Source: Neocallimastix lanati (nom. inval.)
Lineage: Eukaryota; Neocallimastigomycota; Neocallimastigomycetes; Neocallimastigales; Neocallimastigaceae
DNA: 64,000 nt
Reading direction: 5' to 3'
NCBI GenBank assembly: GCA_016946835.1
Contig: JACVTC010000060.1
Location: forward strand, 398,001-462,000
Under the pieces are notes generated by a model. The model was not told the DNA's origin. It made no database searches and saw only the letters and a program-made list of their open reading frames with translations. Shown in pieces: positions 46,341 through 56,278 of this stretch (the stretch's first letter is position 1; every line of letters starts with the position of its first letter). The translations under genes and the position numbers were made by a program.

Positions 46341-46659
46341 AATTTTATTTTATAAATTTATATTTAAATTAATATTATTTAAAATATTAATTTTTTATAT
46401 TATAACTAAAACTTTAGTTGTTATTATAACATCTTAATAATAGGATTAAACCTTTTATTTTATATATAATTTATAAATAAAATATTAAATAATAATAAAA
46501 ATTACAAAATAATATTTTTATAAGACTTAAATTATAGCTGTAAATTGAAATTTCAAAAATTAAAATTTGTTGTTCACATTTCAATTACTATTTATATATT
46601 ACCGCAACCGTTTTGTAGAGATATATAAATAGGTTTTTTATACATATGAATTCACATGT

Positions 46660-47060
46660 CTATCCCATATTATATATATGGGCTTGTAAAGAACATATAT
46701 ACTTTGGTATATATATCTTATACTATATTAGTACGACGTCGGCGCTCCAAATTCCTAAGCAGAGGTAGCTCCAGTAGACATGTCTTGCCAAATAACATCC
46801 GTGTTATCCTATAGAAATTGAACTCGTAACCCTCTCAGTATAGGCTATACAACTACACAAGGATGCCATGGGTGATCAAATATAGAAATTAAATACGTGG
46901 CAATCCAATAATGGTAGGAGCGGAATTAATACTTACCTGAAATTGTGCCATTATAACCCCTTTACCCTTTCTCCAAACCCTATCGGGAAAAACAGATCAA
47001 GAATAGATACCAGCAGGGGTTGGCTGGACACCAGATGATTATTAAGTCGCCACATAACAA
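46660..47060 (-). mobile_element. diverged SINE-A-like sequence within the MULE
   Basis: A GC-richer patch colinear on the minus strand with the SINE-A body: a TTTTTCCC-GGGTTT segment, AAAGGGTAAAGGGGTT, CAGGTAAGTAT, TTTCTATATTT, CTGAGAGG, TGGCAAG, GCTTAGGAATTTGGAGCGCCGACG, compared with the corresponding segments at 41440-41730. No obvious A-tail or target duplication, so it is an old or differently formed member. A tRNA-like head is possible at about 47020-47080 but cannot be folded with confidence. Confidence 0.5.
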
Positions 47061-47500
47061 CCAGTAGAAAACTCAGTTCTACTTTATATGCTAAAAAATG
47101 CTATATATATTTGTTGTTTTAAAAAGACTTAAAAGTTAATAATTTAATTAGATTATAATATAAATAAAATAATTAATTAATTCATAAATTCTTTATTAGT
47201 ATATATTAAAAAAAAATAATTAATATTAATTTAGAATAAATAAATAATTAAATTTTTTTAATATACATTAAATAAATAATTTATTTTTAAATAATAAAAA
47301 TTAAAATATTTTCATATATACTTTATGTATCTATTTTTTTTTAAAAAAATTAAAAGAAAAAGAAATAATTAAAATACTTTTTATCTTTTAAAAAAAATTG
47401 AATATTTAATTGTTCAGAATTAATATTAAAAAATAATATTTAGATAATTAATATAATAATTTAAAAGATATAATTAAAAACTATATATTAAAATTTATAA

Positions 47501-48796
47501 ATGGAAGAAAACATAACTATTTATATAAGTGAGTCTAATAAAGGAGAAGAACAAATCATTATTAATAAACAATATAAATTTTATTTTTCACATTCAAGAA
47601 AAGATAATTCAAGAGTTTATAAATGTACCGAATATATAAAAAATAATAAATGTAAATCTTTTATTATTTTAAATAATGAGAAAGAAATCTTAAAATATGA
47701 GAGTTTACATAATCATCCTGGAAACGAATATAGTGTATCCCTATCTGTAATGAAACATAAAATTAAAGATGAAATTAAAAAACATTCAAATCCTTTTGAT
47801 ATAAAACGAAAAAGACTATATAATGAAATTTCTAAAGAAATGGGATTTATATATCCGTGTCCAGAATATATTTCAGTTAAAACTCTAATATTAAGAAGTA
47901 TTAATAAAAAACTACCATCCAATGTAACAACTTTTAATGAAATTCCTAATGAATCTGAATATTATAAAACTGAACGAAATGAAGATTTTATGATATTCAA
48001 AAATTCTGATTTAGTAATTTTTCAATCCCCTTTTCAAGCAAAATTATTTAAGAAATATAATAATGATATATTTGTGGATGGTACTTTTTATATCGCACCT
48101 AAATTTAGTCAACAAGTGTTTATTACTAGAACTTACGTTAAAGAATTGAATAGTTTTTATACTACTTCTTATGCAATATTAAGAAATAAAAAGCAAAAAA
48201 CATATAAAATGTTATTCAATAAATTAAAACAAAATTCTAATAATAATATTATAACTGAACCAAAAAATGTACATTGCGATTTTGAAAAAGGCATATCCAA
48301 AGCAGTTAAAAAAATATTTCCTAATATAAATATTAAATACTGTATTTGGCATTATAAAAATTTATTAGAAATTAAAAAAAATGAATTGTGCCGTAATGAA
48401 GTGAACGATGATAAAAAAATATTTAATTATTACAAAGGAATTTCAAACTTACCATTTATCAACCCTGAATACATTATGGATATTTTTTCATTAATTAAAA
48501 CTAAATCCATTGAAAAAAATTCTTGTCAATTTTTAAAATTTTTAGAATATTTTTATGAAACATATTTAATTGGTTACAATATGAAAAGTTGGAATTATTA
48601 TAATAATATTGAACATATAACCAATAATGCTTCAGAATCACTCAATAATTCTTTAAATAAACTATTTCCAATGAAACCAAATTTTTATGAATTAATAAAT
48701 AAATTAAAAGAACAGGAACATTTATCATATTATGATTACCAAATGAAAATAAAAGGAATTTGGAGAATGAAAAAAAAAAATAAAAACAAAAACTGA
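47501..48796 (+). CDS. MULE (Mutator-like) transposase, C-terminus shifted out of frame
   Basis: A 431-residue protein that would cut and rejoin the element's ends in the nucleus. The N-terminal ~75 residues form a FLYWCH-like zinc-binding domain with C42, C51, H70 and H72. The catalytic core follows the MULE pattern: DGTF with D193, CDFEKG with D260, a C281-x2-H284 motif (CIWHYK), and E379 in NNASESLNN. The start ATG at 47501 precedes the zinc domain directly and no upstream in-frame extension is apparent. The frame ends at 48796 just after an A-rich stretch (about 48770-48795). Another frame downstream, to about 48923, encodes a plausible continuation (IEKYKNKEAKL, then TKLWFECLTNL), so a slip in the A-tract probably removed the last ~45 residues. 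The DDE core is intact. Codon use is strongly A/T, like its surroundings and unlike the ABC transporter gene. Confidence 0.88.
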   Translation: MEENITIYISESNKGEEQIIINKQYKFYFSHSRKDNSRVYKCTEYIKNNKCKSFIILNNEKEILKYESLHNHPGNEYSVSLSVMKHKIKDEIKKHSNPFDIKRKRLYNEISKEMGFIYPCPEYISVKTLILRSINKKLPSNVTTFNEIPNESEYYKTERNEDFMIFKNSDLVIFQSPFQAKLFKKYNNDIFVDGTFYIAPKFSQQVFITRTYVKELNSFYTTSYAILRNKKQKTYKMLFNKLKQNSNNNIITEPKNVHCDFEKGISKAVKKIFPNINIKYCIWHYKNLLEIKKNELCRNEVNDDKKIFNYYKGISNLPFINPEYIMDIFSLIKTKSIEKNSCQFLKFLEYFYETYLIGYNMKSWNYYNNIEHITNNASESLNNSLNKLFPMKPNFYELINKLKEQEHLSYYDYQMKIKGIWRMKKKNKNKN

Positions 48797-49259
48797 TGAA
48801 ATTAATATCTTAATTGAAAAATACAAAAATAAAGAAGCCAAGTTAATTGACATTAAATATAATAGAAGTGATCTTACTAAATTGTGGTTTGAATGTTTAA
48901 CTAATTTAAATAATATTTTATAAATATTATTTAATAATAAATAATTATGAAATTACAGAGGAATTTCCAAAAGAAAAAATCATTAAAATTCTTTCATACA
49001 AAAACTTATAATTAAATTTATTAATTAAAATTTTATAATTATTAAAAAGTTAAAATGTTTATATACTTGATAAAATTTATGTAGTTTAAATAAATATTCT
49101 ATAATTTTATTATTATAATTAATTTTATTAATAATTGTTTAAATATTTTATTAATATTTTTTTTAAAATAAATAAACCTATATTTTTATACTTTATTATT
49201 AATATCAATAATATATTTTTATATTTTTATATTTTATTATTAATGTTTATAATTAATTT

Positions 49260-50440
49260 TATTAATAATTGTTTAAATATTTTATTAATATTTTTTTTAA
49301 ATAAATAAATCTATATAATTGCTAAAGTATTTTATTAATAGTTGTTTAAATATTTTATTAATATTTTTTTTAAATAAATAAATCTATATAATTGTTAAAG
49401 TATTTTATTAATATTTTTTTTAAATAAATAAATCTATATAATTGCTAAAGTATTTTATTAATAGTTGTTTAAATAAATAAATCTATATAATTGTTAAAGT
49501 ATTTTATTAATATTTTTTTTTAAATAAATAAATCTATATAATTGCTAAAGTATTTTATTAATATTTTTTTTTAAATAAATAAATCTATATAATTGTTAAA
49601 GTATTTTATTAATATTTTTTTATTAAATAAATAAATCTATATAATTGTTAAAGTATTTTATTAATATTTTTTTAAATAAATAAATCTATATAATTGTTAA
49701 AGTATTTTATTAATATTTTTTTTTAAATAAATAAATCTATATAATTGCTAAAGTATTTTATTAATAGTTGTTAAAGTATTTTATTAATATTTTTTTTTAA
49801 ATAAATAAATCTATATAATTGTTAAAGTATTTTATTAATATTTTTTTAAATAAATAAATCTATATAATTGCTAAAGTATTTTATTAATAGTTGTTAAAGT
49901 ATTTTATTAATATTTTTTTTTAAATAAATAAATATATATAATTGTTAAAGTATTTTATTAATAGTTGTTAAAGTATTTTATTAATATTTTTTTATTAAAT
50001 AAATAAATCTATATAATTGTTAAAGTATTTTATTAATATTTTTTTAAATAAATAAATCTATATAATTGCTAAAGTATTTTATTAATAGTTGTTAAAGTAT
50101 TTTATTAATATTTTTTTTTAAATAAATAAATATATATAATTGTTAAAGTATTTTATTAATAGTTGTTAAAGTATTTTATTAATATTTTTTTTTAAATAAA
50201 TAAATCTATATAATTGTTAAAGTATTTTATTAATAGTTGTTAAAGTATTTTATTAATATTTTTTTATTAAATAAATAAATCTATATAATTGTTAAAGTAT
50301 TTTATTAATATTTTTTTTTAAATAAATAAATCTATATAATTGCTAAAGTATTTTATTAATAGTTGTTAAAGTATTTTATTAATATTTTTTTAAATAAATA
50401 AATCTATATAATTGTTAAAGTATTTTATTAATATTTTTTT
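49260..50440. repeat. AT minisatellite, ~50-bp and ~75-bp units, right side of MULE
   Basis: About 19 units built from AAATAAATAAATCTATAT, ATTGTTAAAGTATTTTATT and a T-run. Two unit types alternate: short (~50 bp) and long with an extra AATAGTTGTTAAAGTATTTT segment. TTGTTAAAG and TTGCTAAAG variants mark subunits. No coding sequence. Confidence 0.92.
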
Positions 50441-50682
50441 TTTAAAATAAACCTTTTAATTGTTTGAATATTTTGTTTTTTTTTTTTTTTTTTGTAAAAA
50501 AATATTTATTTTTATCTAACCATTATAATTTATTTAATTATTCACTTAATAAATTTTAAGAAAAAAATTACAAATTAATAATACAACAAAATAGTATCAT
50601 ATAACTATTAATTTAAAAAGCCTCAAATTTTGGTATATCACGTGAAAAAAATTGGCGTTTTGGACCTCTCCCTGAACCAAGG

Positions 50683-51578
50683 TGTACTTTATCATCTGCC
50701 ATGACATCGTCTTTTATTTATTTATTTATTTTAATATTTTTTAAAACTTTAATAAATAATAAAAACTTTAATTAATTAATTTTTTATTAAATTATTTTAT
50801 TATTTATTAAAGTTATATAGAACATCAATAAATGATAAAAAATTTTACTTTTTATGGAATTAATTAAAATATTTTTTATTATTATAAAATTAAATAATTT
50901 ATTAAAATTAAAATATAGAAAAATAATTATTTTATATATCATAGAATATAATGTAATAAATGTAGTTTTTATAGTATAAAAAAAACGAATATTCTTAAGA
51001 ATACAGTAACAATAATAATAAATAAATAATAAATAATAAATAATAAATAATAATTAACTAAATAAATAAATAATAAATAATGGAATAATAAATAATAAAT
51101 AATAAATAATAAATAATAATTAACTAAATAAATAAATAATAAATAATGGAATAATAAATAATAAATAAATAATAAATAAATAATAAATAATAAATAATAA
51201 ATAATAAATAATAATTAACTAAATAAATAAATAATAAATAATGGAATAATAAATAATAAATAATAATAAATAATAAATAATAAATAATAAATAATAAATA
51301 ATTGAATAGTAAATAATAAATAATAAATAATAAATAATAAATAATAAATAATAAATAATAAATAATAATAAATAAATAATAAATAATAAATAATAATAAA
51401 TAATGGAATAATTAAATAATAAATAATTGAATAATAAATAATAAATAATAATAAATAATGGAATAATTAAATAATAAATAATAAATAATAAATAATAATA
51501 AAGAGTATTTATTAATAAATAATAAATAATAAATAATAAATAATAAATAATAAATAATATATAATAAATAATGATAAA
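50683..51578. repeat. spacer (loop) of the palindrome, AAT repeats
   Basis: AT-rich DNA followed from about 51010 by AATAAATAATAAAT arrays, within which a unit with TAACTAAATAAATAAATAA and AATGGAATAAT recurs about three times at ~110-bp intervals. No gene. Confidence 0.65.
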
Positions 51579-52228
51579 GTACGCCTTGGTTCAGTCTCTT
51601 ACTGGGAGAAGTTATATAATATAATTTTATTTATTTATTTATTAAATATTTATTAATTTATTTTATAATTTAAATTTATTTAACTAATAATTTTTATAAA
51701 TTCATATTAAATATTACTAAACTAATTTTATTAATAAAATATATTTATTTTGGCTATTTTTATTATTGTAATTTTAACTATTTGAATTGCAAAGAATTAA
51801 CATAAAGAAAAAGTATTCTTTATATAATTTTCTTTAATTATAAACTATTTAAAAATAATAAGAAATAAATATTTAGTTAAATATTATAAAAGTATAATTA
51901 TAAAATATAAAAATATAAAAATATTATAAAATATAATAAAAATATAATAAAATAAAATAATTAAAATAAAATAAACTTTAATTTATAAATTATTTACATA
52001 TTTACATAACATAAAATTTATGTTATAAATTTTATGTTTACATTAATTTTATGTATTTTAGAGAATTTATGTTGTTACATAAATTTATACTTTATCACGT
52101 TATTTTTAGATAGTTATATAAATCATATGATAATTAATCAAATGACTAATTGATTTATTTTTATGTAATTATTAATAAAATAATTTATTAATAATTAAAG
52201 TTTTTATTTTCATTTTATATCAATAATA
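51579..52228. repeat. right arm of the large palindrome
   Basis: The reverse complement of the left arm (43372-45150 without insertions). It begins GATAAAGTACGCCTTGGTTC and includes CTCTTACTGGGAGAAG. It has neither MITE-A nor MULE and so serves as the empty-site reference for both. Confidence 0.82.
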
Positions 52229-52917
52229 AATAATAAAAAGAGTATTTATTAATAAATAATAAATAATAAATAATAAATAATTGAATAGTAAATAATAAAT
52301 AATAAATAATAAAATAAATAATAATTGAATAATAATAAATAGATTGTATTTATAATAATAAATAATAATAATAATAAATAGATTGTATTTATAATAATAA
52401 ATAATAATAATAATAATAAATAGATTGTATTTATAATAATAAATAATAAAAATAATAATAGAGTTATTATGATATAATATAAAAAAAAAGAATCTTCTTA
52501 TGAATACAATAATTGAATAATTGAATTAATAAATAATTAAATAATTAAAAAGAGAATATTTATTAATAAATAATTGAATAATAGAGTAACAATTAAATAA
52601 TAAATAATGAAGTGATATAAACTCAGTTCATTGAAGCTCTTTTTTTTTAGAATTATAAATTTATTGATTATATAAAATAATCTTTTATTTTAATATTTTA
52701 AAAATAAAAGAAAAAAAAAATAGTTATTAATGTCATTATTATTATTATTTATTATTTATTATTATTATTATAAATATTCATATTTAAAAATGACTTTTTA
52801 TTTATTTATTTATAATAATGAAATATAATAACTAAAAAAAAAAAGAAAATAAAATATCATATAATAAATAGTATAATATTATCAAAATAAAATAATTCAT
52901 ATATAATAATAAATCTT

Positions 52918-52920
<3 letters not shown>
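52229..52920. repeat. AT simple repeats
   Basis: TAATAAAT arrays, then three units containing AATAGATTGTATTTATAATA (about 52330-52440) whose reverse complement recurs at 53650-53760. A second GAATCTTCTTATGAATACA segment near 52490 resembles 50990-51005. No gene. Confidence 0.6.
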
Positions 52921-52961
<41 letters not shown>

Positions 52962-53274
52962 GACTGAAGACTTTGGTCTTCCCCTTATAGTAATATGGGT
53001 GTCTGATTAACTGCCATACCAGTGACGGCGTCGGCGCTCTCAACTCCCCATAAGCAAAGAAACTCCATATAGAAGCACCCTTGCCATCCCAGAGGAGCTG
53101 GACACTGTAATTCCTCTCAGACAAGGCTTACCCAATGGGATTCTTATAGTGTTGGAAATATAGAAAACATATCTACCTGAGTATCGTTTAACCCCTAACC
53201 TTTCACGCAAAACCCAGAGGGAAAAATCGTGAAGATTTGATACTTGTGGGGGTCGATCCAGAATAAATCTTCAT
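52908..53274 (-). mobile_element. SINE-A copy 2 with 13-bp target duplication
   Basis: The element is 52921-53261, flanked by AATAAATCTTCAT at 52908-52920 and 53262-53274. On the minus strand it starts CTGGATCGACCCCCAC (a B-box-like GATCGACCC), continues with the SINE-A body (shared with 41404-41745 from GGGTTTTGCGTGAAAGG onward), the 3' hairpin GAAGAC/GTCTTC (52966-52981) and a 38-nt A-tail. It lacks the tRNA-Ser head and a ~40-bp body segment present in copy 1 (about 41551-41590). It may be 5'-truncated at the B-box or belong to a subfamily with another tRNA head. Confidence 0.85.
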
Positions 53275-55522
53275 AAACCTTCATCTATTTTATCTATTTG
53301 CATACCATAAAATTTATGTTTTCTCATTTATTTCAACATAAATTTCATGTGTTTTTATAGAATTTATGAAATTACATAAATCTATTCTTTCATATGATTA
53401 TATCATAGGATCAATTCATCCAATGTTCAAATTGTGTTAATATGAGTAAGAATAAAAAAAATGATGTAAAAAAAAGTTTAAAAAATAAAAAAAATAAATA
53501 TAAAAAAATATAATACAAAAGAATATAATTAATAATAATTAAAGTTTTGAATTGTTTTCCTTTTTTTATTTTTTTTTTTTTTTTTAAAAGCAAAATCATT
53601 CATTCATTCCTTCATTCATTCATTGAATCATTCATTCTTATTATTTAATTATTATAAATACAATCTATTTTATTATTTTTATTATTATTATAAATACAAT
53701 CTATTTATTATTATTATTATTATTTAATTATTATAAATACAATTTATTTATTATTATTCAATTATTTATTTTATTATTTATTATTTAATTATTCATTTAT
53801 TTATTTATTCATTTATTTATTCATTCATTCATTCCCAAATATTTAAAATAAAAGAAATTTTAATAAAAAATAAAATAATGTTCAATAACTTTTTTTTATA
53901 ATATTTTTATTAATTATTATTTATTATTTATTATTTATTATTTATTATTTATTATTTATTTATTTATTATTAATTATTCAATTATTTATTATTTATTATT
54001 TATTATTTATTATTTATTATTTATTATTTATTATTTATTATTTATTATTTATTATTTATTATTTATTATTTATTATTTATTATTTATTATTTATTATTCA
54101 ATTATTTATTATTTATTATTCAATTATTTATTATTTATTATTTATTATTTATTATTTATTATTTATTATTTATTATTTATTATTTATTATTTATTATTTA
54201 ATTATTTATTATTTATTATTCATTATTTATTATTTATTATTCATTATTTATTAATAAATACTCTTTTTATTTATTTATTATTTATTTATTTATTTAATTA
54301 TTTTGTATTTTTAATTTAAAAATTTGATTTTTAATTTAGAGTTTTTTTAGAATATTCTAAAATTCAAATGTATCAAATAGATTGTGGCTTATATTTTAAA
54401 AAATTATATATCATTCATTATTAATACGCCTTTTTCTATTAAAAAGAAATTATTTATTTATTTATATATTTAATAAATTGAAATGAAAAGAAATGAAAAG
54501 AATTTAAATAATGAAATAAATCCATTTATTTATTTATTCAATTAATTATTTATTCATTCATTCATTTAATTAATTATTTATTTATTAAGTAGATTAATAT
54601 ATTCTAACATTAAAATCTATAATAAATTATTTATTTATTCATTTAATTTTTATTACATTTTTTATTACATTTTTTGTTTTTTATTACATTTTTTGTTTTT
54701 TATTACATTTTTTGTTATTTATTTTATTAAATTTTTTTCTTTTTTCTTTTTAATTTTTAATTTAAAATTTTTTTATTTTTTTTTTTTTTTTTTTTAGAAA
54801 ATTAAAAAAATATAAAAGAAAAAAAAATTTTTTTATTTTTTTATTTTTTTTTAAAAAAACTAAAAACTACAAAAAAAAACTACAAAAAAAAAAAATTTTT
54901 ATTATAAAAAATTATTAAATATAAAATTATTAAATATAAAAAAAATTTCTATCAAAATTATTTTTGCTTCTTAAAAAAAAAAAGTAAAAGTAAATAATTT
55001 ATAATTTATAATAATTAATACTAATAATAATAAAATAATAATAATAATAATAATTTATAATAAATTATAATAATTATTATTATTATTTAGAATTGTAAAA
55101 ATCAATTTTAAATAAAAATAACTTACACATATATTTAATATTTATATGTATTTAATATTTATATATATTTAATATTTATATATATTTAATATTTATATAT
55201 ATTTAATATTTGAATATATTTTATTTTATTTTATTTTTTTTTTATTATTCATTTTAACTTCTTAACACCTCAATTGAAATTTCTACTAGTTTAATTACAA
55301 TTGAATATAAAATAAAATAAAATAAAATAAAATAAAGAGCAAAACAAATATATATTTAGAATTGTAATGTTCAACATTTAAAATAAATAAAATTTTTTTA
55401 TATCTTATAAATGAATTTAAAAAATACTATAATTATAATTAAAAAAAAATAAAAATTCAATACTAAAAAACCAACAAACTAACCAACCAACCAAACAAAC
55501 AAACAAACAAATATAAAATAAC
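53275..55522. repeat. AT simple-repeat field upstream of the ABC transporter
   Basis: (TTTATTA)n and related arrays dominate 53640-54300; TTATTACATTTTTTG units lie at 54650-54715, ATTTAATATTTATATAT units at 55135-55210, and (AAAAT)n at 55305-55335. Immediately before the ABC start codon is an A/C-rich unstructured leader with ACCAACCAACCAAACAAAC (about 55470-55512). No gene recognised. Confidence 0.65.
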
Positions 55523-55907
55523 ATGGAGAGTATACCTCCGAAGAAAAGTCTCAATAATGAAAAACAGAAAAGTGTTTCTTATTTTGAACTTTTTAAATAT
55601 GGGAATACAAAGGAAAAAGTTATGACAGTAATTGGTGTCATAGCATCATGTATTAAAGGTACCGCTATACCTTTAATGTAGGTTGCTTTATTTATAATGA
55701 AGTTTTTATATATCTATCAATATTTTTCTTTTTTTTTTTTTTTTTAAATTTATAAAAATTTAAACATTTTTATTGCTATAAAATTATAAAGTAGTCTATT
55801 GGCTTTAAATATTCCTATTTTTATATTATTTTATTGTTTTACTCGTAGGTCTTTTTTTTTTTTTTTTTTCTCTCATATTTACCCTCTTAGTGTTATTACT
55901 ATTAACT

Positions 55908-55938
<31 letters not shown>

Positions 55939-56229
55939 TTTTTTTTTTTTTAAAAAAAATTTTTTTTTAAAAATATTTATTCTTCTTCAATCTATTTTAT
56001 TATCATTTTTTATTATATTATTTTATAATAATAATATATATATTTTTTTTATTGCACTTCTATTTTTTTTTTTTTTTTATTTTCTTATGTAAAAATTTTA
56101 TTATTATTCTTTATTAATATAATTACTATCACCCTTATTATTATTTTTTATTATTACTATTACTATTACTACTACTACTATTACTACTATTACTACTATT
56201 CTTATTATTATTACTACTACTACTACTAC

Positions 56230-56278
<49 letters not shown>

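Larger units (their letters stand above)
45151..50672 (+). mobile_element. MULE DNA transposon with transposase gene
   Basis: A 5.5-kb element flanked by the 10-bp target duplication TGAACCAAGG (45141-45150 and 50673-50682). Short imperfect terminal inverted repeats share GGTCCA..CGCCAATTTTTTT (left tip GGTCCATTTCGCCAA, right tip GGTCCAAAACGCCAA on the minus strand). Order: TIR, 33-bp minisatellite (45520-46340), a diverged SINE-A-like patch (about 46660-47060), transposase (47501-48796), ~50-bp minisatellite (about 49260-50440), TIR. The 9-11-bp duplication and FLYWCH-like plus DDE transposase identify it as Mutator-like. It is inserted in the left arm of the palindrome; the right arm (51579-51610) gives the empty site. 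Confidence 0.9.

Noticed and set aside
45473-46372. Open frame of 299 codons (FLYFIININII repeated), hydrophobic like a membrane protein
   Set aside because: It is the 33-bp AT minisatellite inside the MULE, also open on the other strand. Hydrophobicity follows from AT-rich codons.
47501-48796. Dictyostelium-like amoeba as source
   Set aside because: AT content and Asn runs would fit, but the gypsy/copia/MULE mix and the GC-rich codon use of the host gene suit anaerobic fungi better. Not excluded.
53411-53599. 62-codon Leu/Phe/Lys-rich minus-strand frame
   Set aside because: Composition follows the surrounding A/T simple sequence; no homologous motif or conserved start.
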